This document shows positions 47,630-59,699 of a stretch of 64,000 nt of DNA, one piece after another. A program made the translations under genes and the position numbers. The notes under the pieces were generated by a model, which was not told the DNA's origin, searched no databases, and worked only from the letters and a program-made list of their open reading frames with translations. The stretch spans positions 19,935,621 through 19,999,620 of the forward strand of contig CP099846.1 of the NCBI GenBank assembly GCA_030062745.1, read 5' to 3'. Positions within the stretch are counted from its first letter, which is position 1; each line of letters opens with the position of its first letter. The DNA is from Capitulum mitella. Taxonomy: Eukaryota; Arthropoda; Thecostraca; Pollicipedomorpha; Pollicipedidae.

Positions 47630-49060
47630 TAGTAATAAGCAGTCATTGTCGTCACAATCAGCCATGCCAGTCAACTCGCAAAGCGAATCATGGAATTTTA
47701 ATAATAAAATCATCCCTTCATCTGACCTTACTTTCGGCTCAGGCTGGGCGCACTCCAGCACATTTGCATGACACGATTGTTTGCCATACTTGTCTCAGGC
47801 TCCGTCCGCCTTCTCTGAGAAGTCCGGTTCTCGATGGCATGGAACCATGTAGAACAAAGTGCTGAATCTCTGCCCTTTTGTTTGGGAAGGGATCGACAGG
47901 ACCCCTTCCTTATACGCCAAAATGTGGCGAACGAAAGAGACCGAACGGATGCATCCATTCAGTTTATTTGCGTTCCGTGCAATCGCTTCACGTGTCTTGG
48001 TCTGTAGATCACCGCCATCGCGGCGTCCCGTCCCGACTGACGCTTCTGTTGCGCACTCGCAATCTGAGACCATCGAAATAAGACTACTCACTGCCGCGCG
48101 GCGTCACGTCGCGGCGACCGAGGGCATAGTCCGCCACCGGCCCGCGAAACGACGCCGAGACATCCGAGGTGACACTGAAAGGACCGCACGCTGCCTGGCC
48201 AACAGCGAGCAGTTAACTTTAACCCTCGCCTGTACAGAACCTTCTGCATAACGCATACGTAAAGAGGGCCACACCGTGCGCCCTAGAGCGTCACGGAAAA
48301 AGCCAGCATGTTGCGCGTGATGGGACCTCGCGACTGGCATCTCTTTTTAAGGTCTCAGGTCAGCCGGGTGACCTTCAAGGTCGGGTCAAATATCAAAAAT
48401 TAACGGCAAAAGTTACTTTTTCGATTTTAATCGCAAATGAACTCCAAAGAATAAATGATGATAAAACGAAACGGGATATCATAGTGTTCGCCAGTCAGTT
48501 ATGATTCTATCTGTACATTACATGATCGTATTTTGCCCATGGAATCCGATCCAGAGCATGCCATGTTGCCAGGTCATGCTAGGTCATTCTTTGTCAGGCG
48601 GGATCGTGCGTTCTCGGAGCTGCAGAAACATTTTTGTGGACAGTAATATGTGTTGAAGTCAAATTTGGCATCTCAGTTAACAAACACTATTGTCGAATAA
48701 TATACAAAGGTCATCTTAGGTCATCCAAGGTTATCTAAGCCACTTAAATGCCTTAAAAGCGTTTTTCAAGTTCATAATCGACACGGAACCTAATTATAAA
48801 CACGTCGTGGTATTGTAGACCCATTGCTCCGCCCCGACGCCGTTCCGCCCATCGGAGCAAAAGTCAGGCGTTCGCTGCATTGCGCTCTCTTTGGATAAAA
48901 TACAAGATACAATGCAATGTATTTGCAAATAGCCGGCTACATCCACTGAAAAGAGTTATTCTGTGGCCTCTGTCAATAGTACAAACAAGCAATAGTACGC
49001 CGATAAAAAGAATGAAAGAGATGTAAAATGTGGCAACCTGAGTACCACACTACTCGCAAG
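47630..49060. other. Non-coding stretch with AGGTCA cluster
   Basis: Frames of 130 codons (plus, 47859-48251) and 98 codons (minus, 47795-48091) overlap and are unassigned. Between 48355 and 48725 AGGTCA occurs near 48355, 48570, 48580, 48706 and 48716, with TGACCTTCAAGGTCGGGTCAA near 48370. Confidence 0.4.
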
Positions 49061-51160
49061 TCGAAATGAGAAGACACAATTAAAAACAAATCAGTCAAGA
49101 GGCATGTCGTAAGTTGTGACGAACGACATGGGTGTTATACTCGGCACAAGCTCGGTATATAAAAGTGCACTGGCCGAAGGTGCTGATAGCACGGGGCACA
49201 TGCAATATGTTTGACTATCTGGTGATACGACAGACGTGGTCCTTATTGTAAGACAAACTCTTAGGCAGATACGCAGGCTGCTGCGATCTTAAAATGGTGA
49301 GCAGGATGTTGACGTCAGCAACATTGGCTAGGTCTTTGGCAGTTAGCCACTTGAGTGACCATATCACATCAGATATATGCTGGAACTTGCGTCGGCCTGA
49401 AATCACGCGAGCGGCGAAATTCAAAGCATTTTGAATTTTGGCTAACTAGGATACAGATGCGTTTCCATAGACTGGTAAGCAATATCTGATGTGAGACAGC
49501 ACCAGAGTGTCGATGAGACAAGGTAGGAGGTGTGGTGGGAGAACGCTCCTGGCGTGCGGTAGACCAGTGAGTATGCCGTTACACTCTGAAACAACGCTGT
49601 TGACATGCGGTTCCCACGTAAGACACGAGTCCATGATCACGCCTAGGTTTTTAGCCTTTGTTGAGGGGACAAGACGCTGCTGTATGAAGGACACTGCACC
49701 TGGATCTGTGATCATGTTGAGGTTGCGGCTGGTACCTAACAACATGAGCTCGATTTTCTAGCGTTTACTTTCACGCCGTGTGGAAGGAACCAAGTGTACA
49801 CAGTGTCCAACACATTCTCCTATCGTCTCTCATTGCGGGCAGCTTAAGCCGTGGGCCAGTGATCATCAGCTGGGTATCATCGGCGTATCGAACAAAGCAT
49901 ATGCGGAAGCCATTGATCCCACTGAGAATGTGAGAAGCTAGGTCGCTGCTGATGATGTTAAAGAGCAGCGGCCCAAGACACGATCTTTGGAACGTGCGAA
50001 TCTGCAGCACTCTCGGTTCTGGAAGTCTGTCGCCGTCTTTTACACGTTGCGTGTGGCCTTCCAGGTAGCTGCAAAACCATCTCGGGGATATCTGCAGCCA
50101 CTGAAACTTCTCCAGGATCGCGTCATGAGCCACTACATCGAAACACTTGCTAAGGTCGAGCAGTGCCAGCAGCGATACCTCTGACCGGTCCATACCCTGC
50201 AGAATATGGTCTGTGACAGCTAAAAGAGCTGTACGCGCTGAGTGGTGGGATATAAAACCGTGCTGATCGTCACTGAATAATTTTCTCCGCTGCATGTGGT
50301 AGGTGACTTGGCGATGCACAATTTTGTCGACAATTTTGCAGATCAGTGGAACGTTTGTAATGGGCCGGAAATTCGACGCATTCAAAAGATCACCTGACTT
50401 ATGCAGCGGAATGACTATGGCACACTTCTAAAAAGACGGCACAATCTACGTAACAATGCTGCAGTTTAACATGCGTAATAATGCACGCCCGATAATGCTG
50501 AAGCACAGTTTCAGGACACTCGGGAGGATGCCATTTTCTATGCACGAGTTTTTAATCGGCATACTCACTAAGGCATGCTGAAGCTGGGCGAGTGTGATAG
50601 GTGTCAGCGTCAGAGCGCTGCTGTTCACACGCGGGCGCACGTCAGGCGGCTGGCGATCTGACTGCTGAAACTCCGCAATAACGCTGGCACACATGCGGAC
50701 CCCGATGGAGGTGAAGTAGCTGTTCGGCTCGTCTGGAGAGATGTTTTCGGGCTGGGTCGACTTCTCCGACTTTGTTACGATGATGTGACGAAGCTGACGG
50801 TACAACCTCGACGCAGACGTCTCTTGCAGCCGGCGCTCGATGTCGCCACGACAGCCTCGTCGTATCGTGCGTTTCACTTGAACGTCTAGCTCGGCGTAAG
50901 CTCCAATCTTTGCAGCGGGAGCTGTACGCCGCTGGTCGATAAGCTCCAGGGTCGCGTCAGAGACAGAGGGTGGTGTGGGATTGTGGGCGTGGAAGCGACA
51001 CCCTGGAGCGTGAGTGTTCAGCAGTGTTAAACAAGGTCGAAAACGACTCCTACCGCCTCTCGCACGAGTCGCCGAGCCACACCACCGACAGCCAGTCCAC
51101 GGCGACGATGTCAGCGATTGCACCGAATTTGTGTCATTCGATTTCTTACACCCCAATCAA
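49060..51160 (-). mobile_element. 5'-truncated LINE (non-LTR retrotransposon), ORF2 remnant
   Basis: Read leftward, the segment holds the linker that follows the endonuclease in LINE ORF2 (LLNTHAPG...PTPPSVSDATLELIDQRR), the reverse transcriptase, and the C-terminal tail typical of the CR1/L2/jockey assemblage (NFAARVISGRRKFQHISD, then LHVPRA and FIYRA near 49.1-49.2 kb). No endonuclease lies upstream of 51.16 kb, so the copy is 5' truncated. No poly-A or microsatellite tail was identified at the left end. The clade is not resolved by eye. Confidence 0.85.
49215..51156 (-). pseudogene. Reverse transcriptase ORF2, degenerate
   Basis: One frame runs from 51156 to 49771 and is interrupted by two TAG codons at 50446-50448 and 50428-50430. 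Reverse transcriptase hallmarks are in order: FRPITNVPLICKIVDKIV, DDQHGFISHHSARTALL, LLALLDLSKCFDVVAHD with the first catalytic Asp, SCLGPLLFNII (a changed form of the usual GSVLGPLLF), and FVRYADDTQ at about 49869-49898 with the catalytic Asp pair. A frameshift at about 49750-49800 moves the thumb region (KAKNLGVIMDSCLTWEPHVN) into another frame, which has a further stop at 49446 and continues to 49215. At least three stops and one frameshift make this copy inactive. Confidence 0.85.
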
Positions 51161-51328
51161 TCCGCATATATAGGTTGTTTTGCAATACCTGTTACCTATC
51201 GTACTACCAAAGACAAAAAATGACGTGTTTCCCGCCGTAGCCCATTTTACACACTCGGTAATACTGGCAGTGAGCATAAGCCTATTAAACCTATGTACAT
51301 TCTTATCCAACATGCCATTTGGAGTCCA

Positions 51329-51331
<3 letters not shown>

Positions 51332-51373
<42 letters not shown>
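51332..51373. repeat. (AT)21 microsatellite
   Basis: 42 bases of uninterrupted alternating A and T lie just beyond the 5' end of the truncated LINE. Confidence 0.95.
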
Positions 51374-51376
<3 letters not shown>

Positions 51377-51379
51377 ATT

Positions 51380-53800
51380 TGTGCATTCGAATCGTCTTAC
51401 AGTGAGACAAAACTGAGAACGTTGTAAACTGGCCTCGTCGGCGCGCAGAAACGGCTGACATGGGTCCCGTTATGACGTCATAGCTCGTTACCATGGCAGC
51501 ATAGAAGAAAATTTTTTTTTCACAAGATGCGGAAAGGATGTGCTAGAAGGTACATAACGTTTCAGATGGAGCAAATAAGCCATTTGGAAGTTATCCTCGG
51601 AAAACCTCAGGGGATTGCATTAGTCCCCCCCCCCCCTCCTTGTACGTAGAAGGATAAACTCCGTTACAGGATATTACTCCATTCGGCTGCACTCAAATCA
51701 CTGACATTCAGCAGCCTACTTCCCATCCCCCCCAAAAAAATCAAAGGCCCCAGGTCTGGATCTCCCTTAGGGGTCGCCTCATGGAGGGTAGGTAGGGGAA
51801 AAGGAGGGAGAATTTGCCCCGCTGTCAACCTTGTAGCGACGTCATTGATAGCTTCCTTTATTTGTGATTAATGTTTACACGAAGCCGTAATGATCTGGAA
51901 GTAAAACAGTAAAGTGGTAGTGATGGTGATGCATGCATGCTCAAAGCTTAAATGAGGATTGGTGTAGCACCTGATGAATTTCATTTTTCTGTTAGTATTT
52001 GTTCCAAATCGTGTGTTTTGGCACAGAACCGAAGCGTGAATATTGTGTTACTAACTCTTCAGTTAATGAGAACATTTTCTACACTAACCTTCTCATGCAT
52101 TATATAAGCCTGGAAAACAAAGCCGAATGGTGGTAGGTGAGGTAAATGTGGGAAGAAACCACTGATTTATACTCGTCAAATAAATAATTGTTGTGTTCGA
52201 AACCACAGAGCCCTGACGTATGCCTTATGGACATACATAGCAACACTGTCTTACTGAATGGAAAACGAGGCAGACTCTTGTCATTTATTTAGGTGTCTTT
52301 TTCTAGATACATCTCAGTCCCGTTGTCGGGCCTGTCTAATCAATTTTATTGGCCGTTGTTCTTTACAAATTGCGCGTGCTGTAGTAAAATTATCAGTACA
52401 CCAATTATGAAATGGACCTTCGGTAATGGTTGCAAGGGCAGTTGTTACTCAAAATAATGGTCTTCCCCGCCATTGGGAGGATTGATGTGCGTTAGCCATG
52501 TGATGTCGCATGAATCAAGACTTTTGTGACGTAGGAGAATGTATCATTCTTTTGTTAACCAGCGGCACGGAAATGGGTTGCTTTTCTCTGCTTGGCGAAG
52601 AAAATCGTGAGGGAAGCCCTACAAGCCTAACTATTGTTAGTCCTTATCTGTTTTTAATTGGGATTTGTTCCCCCTGTTATGCATGGATTTCCTCGAGGTT
52701 TTTACGAAGCGTCTTTGGTAACGAGGTATTTTTCGAACTGGCCATTTTACCGTGGAGTGTTCCCAATAGTCAAGCCTGGCCAGCCAGTTAAAATGTAATT
52801 TCTGGCGTTTACGTTAGTCTTATCTCCTATTAAGTGTTTTCGCTTCGTTTCGTTTTTCTGCAAAGGTCTAGTGTATTCCATCCTACCCTATCCTAATTAG
52901 CGTAAACTTATCAATTTATTTCCATGTTACTTGCATTGCAAATTTCATCACGTCAAGCAATGCTGGAGAGTCTGAATCATCATTGTACCAGAACACGCAG
53001 CGATGTGAAAATTATGGCAAGCTTGTATGAATAAAACCAGTGAAAAGTTGTCTCACAACTTACGGTTCGTGCTTTTAACAGCAATATAATGCTTTTAACA
53101 GGAATTCATTACGTACCCTCTATTGTATTCCAGTGATAGTCGGCTGACATTCCGTTACTTGCCCTTTAGGCTCCGCGGCCCTGTGACTTTTGAGGCCCGG
53201 TCCAGAAAACAACAGAGTACGTTCTCCGTCTTCCCACATCGAAAGACGAGATTCCAGCCTAAATGTGGGCATACCGTATAAGTATACTGGTCTCGATGAT
53301 TTTCATTTTCAATAGATCTGCCATTTCCGCCCATCTGTCGACGCTGGATGGTCGGAGGCATCTTCGGCGTTTCGTGACTTGCACTGGAGCGCATCAGTTT
53401 GAAGCTGTGACAGATCACTACACTACCCACGGACGAAACTTCCATGTTCGGATGTGTGTGCGTCGCAGACGCTGAACGACCGGGCCCCGGCCGGGCCGGC
53501 GGGCGTTCCAGCCGGCCCTCCCACTGCCACATCACCTGGCTGACGCAACGCCGCTGACGCAATCGCGCCGCCCTTCCGCCGCTCGCCGGCCGTCAGACGT
53601 ATCTGGCGCAGACGGTCCTGCCCGCCTCCCGTCCACTGGCATCTCCACAGAAACTGCCCACCGCAAGTACAGTGACAGACGTGGATCCAAACGACCCTGC
53701 TTCGAGCGTGTGCCGCAACGCGTAACGCTGTTGTGCGACGTTCTGAGCTTCCCTACTCGTTGCTGTAAAAGAGCCAACATCAAAAGGGCCACGAAGTATA
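51380..53800. other. Non-coding stretch
   Basis: A full CRE palindrome lies at 51473-51480 and a run of 12 C at 51625-51636. A GC-rich patch lies at about 53.47-53.66 kb. The 135-codon minus frame at 53155-53562 has no motif. No gene is supported. Confidence 0.4.
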
Positions 53801-53806
53801 GTTGAA

Positions 53807-54025
53807 ACTGTTGATATAGACCGTTTTCGTCTCGCGTTTTCTTACTCCATATTGACCATCGCATTAATTCGGCAATGATGTTGGCTCTTCTTCTACGTAA
53901 TCCATCCACGTGAAAGAATCTGTTGACATGGACCTTTTTTTCTTACGTTTTCATATTCAATGCTGACCATCGCAATAATCTGGCAGTGGTGTTTACTCTT
54001 CATCCACTTGTGTGGATTGTTTCCG
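53807..54025. repeat. 110-bp tandem duplication, two copies
   Basis: GACCATCGCA occurs at 53854 and 53964, with matching text on both sides (GTTGA-AT-GACC, CGTTTTC-TA, ATTC-TGGCA-TG-TGTT-CTCTTC). The second copy is diverged by about 25%. Confidence 0.75.
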
Positions 54026-54139
54026 TCCCATTGTACCATCCCGTGAACTGCAGTCGGGAAATATGTGCTGTCGGGTGCGTCACTAATGTATTCTTCGAGT
54101 TCTCCATGTGGTGGTGTGTGCCACGACTTCCGTCTCTTG

Positions 54140-54790
54140 ATCAGCAGAACTATGTTCATCTTCATCTGTTAGTACCATGATGTCCTGATTCTCCACTCAT
54201 GTTCACCGTGTCTTGTGATAATCGGCACTACATTTAAAAAAAGAACACTAGTTATTAGTACTGGTGTTGTTAGTACTAAAACTAATTAGTTTGTACTGGT
54301 TTAAGAAGCTGGGGTTCTGTGCCACTGAAATCCCAAGATGAGTCCTGTGTTCATCTTCATCTGTTCATGTCATGATGTTTTGATTCTTCCTTTGTCTTCA
54401 TTATGTCTTCTGCTGATGATCGGCAATACGTTTGGAATAAGGGGACTAATCAGTAGTACTAGCACTACTAGCAAGTGTATACTACCAGTTTACTAGTTTA
54501 CTAGTACTAGTAGTACTAGTATTTGTGCCATTAAGTTTGTAACATGTTGAAGAAACTGGAGTTCTACGTCTCTAAAACCCCAAGATGAGCACTGTGTTGA
54601 TTTTTATCTCTTCGTGACATGATGTACGGATTATTTATTCGTGTTCATCATGTCTTTTGCTGATCATCGACAGTCAGACAGACAGACTTTGAAATCAGGC
54701 ACTCGTTACTAGTACTGGTAACATTAGTACTAATTAGTCTGTCGTAGTTCGAGAACTTGGAGTTCCGTGCCGCCGCCACCCTGCGATGAA
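54140..54790. repeat. Long tandem repeat (about 195-247 bp), three units, with ACTAGT expansions
   Basis: GTTCATCTTCATCTGTT starts at 54154 and 54349, and its variant GTTGATTTTTATCTCTT at 54596. Each unit continues with CATGATGT, GATT, CATCATGTCTT-like text, TGATxATCGxC, then TTAGTACT/ACTAGT-rich text and an 'AGAAxCTxGxGTTCxxxG' end. The second unit is longer because the ACTAGT/AGTACT stretch at about 54453-54522 is expanded. Confidence 0.8.
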
Positions 54791-54863
54791 CAAAAGACTC
54801 TGTGGGTTTTTCTGCGTGGAGTTCGGTAGTGCGCTGCTGTAAAACATAACTAATTTGTACGCA

Positions 54864-54950
54864 ATGCCTCTGGCGAAGTTGTCTCCGCTGGACTTCAAGC
54901 AGCGCGGCGTCTTTAAGACACCAGCGGGGTTATGTCGTCATCGAAACAAG
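54864..54950 (+). CDS. Possible first coding exon (29 codons), weak
   Basis: An ATG with A at -3 context (GCAATGC) opens a 29-codon frame, MPLAKLSPLDFKQRGVFKTP and onward to HRNK, ending at AAG|GTGGGT, a plausible donor. A strong acceptor (TTGTTTTTTTTTTGCCATTCCGTAG) ends at 55011, but splicing to it gives a stop after two codons (GCC TCG TAA). Either the true acceptor is elsewhere or this is a short 31-residue product or chance. I do not recognise the peptide. Confidence 0.2.
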
Positions 54951-55189
54951 GTGGGTGCCAGACGGGTTTCAGTTTGACGGATGCCCTTGTTTTTTTTTTG
55001 CCATTCCGTAGGCCTCGTAAAGAGCGCGATGCTAGCAGACACAACGTTCGTCATCGCCTCTCGTCTCCTCTGCTCTGGTCTGTTTTGTCCCTTTCACTCT
55101 CTTTCTCTCCCTTTCCTGTTGTTCTGGTTGCGTATTCATGGGCGTCATATGAGCACGTGGTCGGGACGCCCTTCATCCCCAGAAATCCA

Positions 55190-55650
55190 TCCCGCAACTG
55201 TCCCGTCTTCTCTCCGCTGCTCTCCCTTCCGCTCGCCGGCCGTCTGCGGTACGGTGTGGAGCGCCGGGCCGTAGCCGGGCGTGGCGCCGCTGCCGTGTCG
55301 GGGCGTGCCGTACAGCGGCCGGAGCAGCGGGGGGGGGGCCAAGAATAGCCGCTCACGGGGCCGAGGGCCGCCGACAGGACGCCGACCTTCCCTCCGGGCC
55401 TAGGGCACGGCTCACCGGCCTGGTGCCGACCGATCGGTCCCGACCGACCGCCAGTCACTTGTCGGACAACGGACGGTCTGGTCCGGGCTGACTGTCAGAT
55501 GTCGGACAACGGACGGTCTGGTCCGGGCGGGCTGTCAGATGTCGGACAACAGACGGTCTGGTCCGGGCGGGCTGTCAGATGGCGGATAACGGACGGTCTG
55601 GTCCTGACTGACTGCCAGATGTTAGACTACGGAAGGTCTGTCCAGGGACC
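55190..55650. repeat. GC-rich island followed by a 40-bp minisatellite
   Basis: A GC-rich patch runs from about 55.19 kb. Within its right part, GTCGGACAACGGACGGTCTG plus GTCCGGGCGGGCTGTCAGAT repeats with exact 40-base period from 55461: starts at 55461, 55501, 55541, 55581 (GGCGGATAAC) and 55621 (GTTAGACTAC, decayed). The text GGTCTGGTCC is close to the core of the 22-bp minisatellite at 28.4 kb. Confidence 0.9.
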
Positions 55651-55659
55651 GGTCCGGAG

Positions 55660-56750
55660 TCAGACCACATCCAATTTGTGCTGGCTCCGTGAAGCTGTTC
55701 AGTCTTGACACGGCGGAAGGGGGAACTTGAGCCACGAAGTTTTAGAAGGTTTAGAGAAGTTTTAGAAAGGTTTTAGAGAATCCTGAGAAGAAGTGTTCAT
55801 TGAAGAAATCCCGCTGAATGGCCTATTTATGATGGCGTGAGTAGGATCCAAGATCAGGCGTGACCGAATTGCTCATTTGATTCCATTCGTGATCACCCAC
55901 GGTTAGTAGCTCAAGGTAGCTTTAAAATGGTAGGTTTGAAAGCCGTTACGAAACAGTTCTGGTTAGCCAGATGTCATTGATTTCCTAGATTATCTCGAAA
56001 TGATATGAAAATCGTGTTTCGTGTGCTATGGGTGGTAAACCAAGTTTGATGATAATCTCTTCAAATTGGTAAAACGAAATATGTTCCTTCTCACACTGTA
56101 CTCAATTCGTCACGTCTTAAATCACGATCAGCATGGCATTATACATTGGGCAGAAAAATGATATAATGTTTTGCTGGCTCGCTACAGCCAGAGATGTAGA
56201 AACGCGGCGAAAAACGTGGTCTCATTTGCCCAGGAGGGGCGCCAGCCTCCAAGGGGGAGCGCCGATCTCAAGCAGAATTGCCATCTGCCTAGAATGAAAC
56301 CAGTAATTTATTTACATATTTGCGGATATAAAGGCACAATGCATCATATCAATGCATTTTTACCCTTAGATACATGTACGTGGACATGAGTGGTGGCGAG
56401 AAACCAGATAAAATGCGACACTTTTTTGCTTATGCCGCGTTGACAATGTGACATTCGATTTCAAAATTTTGACGCCATTTTTCTGCTACTTTGATTCGTA
56501 ACAACTACGTCACGTCTGATTTTACTCAGATCAGAAAGTCAACTTCATCTGACCATCAGTGCTAAAAACGGTTATCCAGGGTGAAAGGTTATTAGTTGCG
56601 TAAGTATCCTTAAAATTGTGACGATGAAGATAGCCGTCATTCGAGCTTTTTAGCTTAGATTGTCAGCTATGGGGACCACCAATACCTTACTTCTCTGGGT
56701 AAAAAACTCTATTCTGTCCCAGCCAAGACTTAGCCTGATGAAGTGTAAGA
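55660..56750. other. Non-coding stretch
   Basis: Ordinary-composition sequence without supported exons or clear repeats, apart from a few GAAGTTTTAGA repeats near 55736-55780. Confidence 0.4.
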
Positions 56751-56759
56751 GACGATGTA

Positions 56760-57260
56760 TGAACGCATAAAATGGCAATAATGTAATGTAAGTAATGTAA
56801 GAACGCATAAAATGGCGATAAGCACGCACACAACCAGTTTGGCCTGTACCAGGCGCCTACATTGCCAGACGTGAATGTATGGGATGCACCAAGTCCCGTA
56901 TGGGCGCCTGGTCAGTCGAGGTGGCGCCAAATGCATGAGACGTTCCTGATCTGTACGGGCGTCTCATTCGCCAAAGGCGCCGAGCCCCCGAGGGGAGCTT
57001 GATTTATACGGGGGGCGCCTAACCTGTAAGGGGCGCCTGCATCGTAGACGTGTCTAGTCTGTGAGGGGAACCAAATTCTTTAGAGGCGTTTCATCTGTAC
57101 AGGAAGAGGGGCCGCTGGCCTGTATGGGGCGCCGAGCATGTGACGTTTACCTGACCTGTACGAGAGCGCTTACCTGTAGGGGGCACTGTGTCCATGAGGA
57201 ATGGTTGACCAATACATGGAAAGGTGGCGCCTGGAGGCTGATGGTCAAAAAGGAGATCAA
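56760..57260. repeat. Degenerate internally repeated element, CpG-bearing copy
   Basis: It starts with two near copies of GAACGCATAAAATGGC (56761 and about 56802). It continues with many CTGTAxGGGGCGCC-like units, for example CCTAACCTGTAAGGGGCGCC at 57018-57037 and GCCTGTATGGGGCGCC at 57118-57133. It is followed by a CAAGCAAAAAAAAAAAA run near 57281. The relative at 5590-6125 has the same units with CA or TG in place of CG. Confidence 0.65.
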
Positions 57261-57269
57261 GGAGGTCAA

Positions 57270-59690
57270 AAAGCCCTCCTCAAGCAAAAAAAAAAAACAC
57301 ACAGAAAAGGAGACAAACAGATTTCGATGTCTCTTTGCTTTCAGGTTTAGGAGATGTCTTCATTTTCTTTAAAAGCCTATTTTTTGCTGTTGCGTGATGG
57401 GACGCCGGAACCATGGGCAAAAAGTGGGGGGACGTGTCCTCGCCCACCCTGCCCCCCCCCCGTAATTACACCCAATGACCACAGCTGCTTGCCATTGTCT
57501 TATTTCCAGCGCTTTCTCCATTCTACCGGTGGCAGGGTGCTTACGACAGTTTTGCTTGCGGCCTTCCTTGATTTTAAAAGCTTGGTCAGGGTGCACGAGC
57601 AAGTAAAATCGGTTGTAAAAGTAGGGTAATGAAATGCGTGGAAGAAGGAATTAAATTTCCGTAACCTCGTGAAATTTGGGTCATTATGCTACCTGCAGCC
57701 TCATCGTTAAGGTTGTGCAAGAATTTTCCCACGAGTATTGCAAGCTGAAGGTGTACGATATTTATCTTGAAGTGCTTATCATGCAGACAGTTGTGAGCTC
57801 TTCGGATGAAGGATAGTTACATAAAGGTGGTGTTTTTACCTGTCTACGTCACGCGTGTTTATCTCAAAACTCTCATCCGACATATGATGCACTTTCGATG
57901 TTCCTCAGTTAAAACCGCCAGACGCGCTGATAGTGGTCCAATTAAAGTTCAACAAGCCTAAAAATCGGTGCAGCTGTTGGTATGGTTCGCGTGACAGTGC
58001 CAGTCAGGCGGCGCTTGGTGGTCCAGGGAAATCTTTGTCACGTCGGCAAGAACGTTACCAAGTTCTGCTCCCCCTGTTTGGCTGAATGATCGGTCTGCAT
58101 TCTCTCAGCCACCTTTGTCGAGTAAATTTTCCCATAAGATGACGCTGGATGCGTGAGAATATCGGGATTCTGGTGCAATGTATGTACCGACGACAGCACA
58201 TTTCGCTTATTTGTGGCACTTGCAAGCTGGCCCCAGTGTCTCTGTTCCCTTGTTCGCAGATGACAAATTTTCCAACTTGACGCATGTTTCATCCATTTTA
58301 TGAACTGTGTCCCCTTAAGGTTTCCCCGCTGCGTCATCGTTTTTTGGCAGGGGCTAAAAATATTCCTGCTGTCGGTACACCCTACCCACCACCCCCCAAA
58401 AAAATTGCTTCTCCACATTCGCCTCGAAAAATCACAAGGCGCCGAATCACCCTCTCCACTTGCATGAAAATTAAGTTGTGGGACGTCAAGCATTTTCCCA
58501 CAGCTTCCAGTGTGCGCTGCGTACGGCTGTGACGCTAAAGTGATCAAGTTTAAACAATTTCCCGCGATTTTCAGCATTCACCGTCAACAACTGCTGCGCT
58601 TTTGGCAGGACTAACAAATGACTTAATGCACTAAGCAAAGATGATTCAACACTGACGGGATCGTGAGAGACTGATATTGAAATTGGGGTTCTGTACGGCT
58701 TTCGCCGCGTGACCATGTTAGCCTGGATGCTCTGACTCTTCCTGAATATTTCATGCTCTTTGCACTGCTCAAGGATCATATGTTGCGTCCATTAGGTCGC
58801 GAATACTGACGCCATTCTCTTTGACGTATTTTCGTTACTAAAGCCATTTACCTGATATACATATGATATAAATGGTTTCGTTTAAATTTCCTTATTTATT
58901 GTGAAAAATGTGTGCTTAAAACGTAAGGAATGGTAGCTGCCAGTCAAACTATGGTGTTTATGAAGGTCCGAAATTGAAATGAATTCTCATTAAAGGAAAT
59001 TAGATATTGTGCTGCACAAACAGCATCTTCTACCCAACAGATGCTTTTTAGATGACGGTCACGTTGCATCTTGTAGCATCAGAAGTATATTTATTATTTA
59101 CGTTGTATCCTGTAAGTCTGTTGACGGTGTTTCAAAGGGATTATTTCCCTCCAATTTCCTCTCCTATTCCGCATTGTCCTATTTTCGGCTGCTACGTGAC
59201 ATCCCGAACGGCCACAGCTCCATTAACGTTTGCAGAGTTGTGCTATGTCATAGCAGATAACTACGGAATATAGATTTAGACTAAAAGCGTTTTCGATGTT
59301 TCTGGAGATTTCTCATGAAAAGGGATGGAAATGCGATCAACAGCACTATGGCAAACGGAAAAATAAATGTGTGCGACATCAAGGAAGTGAACTTGCTCTT
59401 AAAAGAGCGCAAAATTGGCATGCTGTTGCTGTACGTTGGTCGTGTATCCCGTAAGCCATATTTGGAAATCATTTCACCATAAATCGTGTTTCTATCCTGT
59501 TCGTAAGTTTCCACTTACTGTAAGTTTGGTTGTGATTAGTTTCTTCGACCAATGCTGATCATTCCGGAGCTATGGGATGAAGAAAAAAGGTTTGAGTAGC
59601 ACTTAAGTTGTGCCGGGAAGACGGGGCTCTGAGAATAATCGGGGTTTAAGATGATAGGACGGATGACTGCATTTTGTAGACAGGCAATGT
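57270..59690. other. Non-coding stretch
   Basis: The longest frame is 179 codons on the minus strand (58038-58577); it shows no domain, signal peptide or splice context that I can defend. C-runs near 57452-57461 resemble other repeat ends in the window. No gene is supported. Confidence 0.4.
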
Positions 59691-59699
59691 CTGGATCTC

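Noticed and set aside
58038-58577. 179-codon minus-strand frame in ordinary-composition DNA
   Set aside because: Notable length, but no recognisable motif, no splice sites that extend it and stretches of low-quality sequence; left unassigned.
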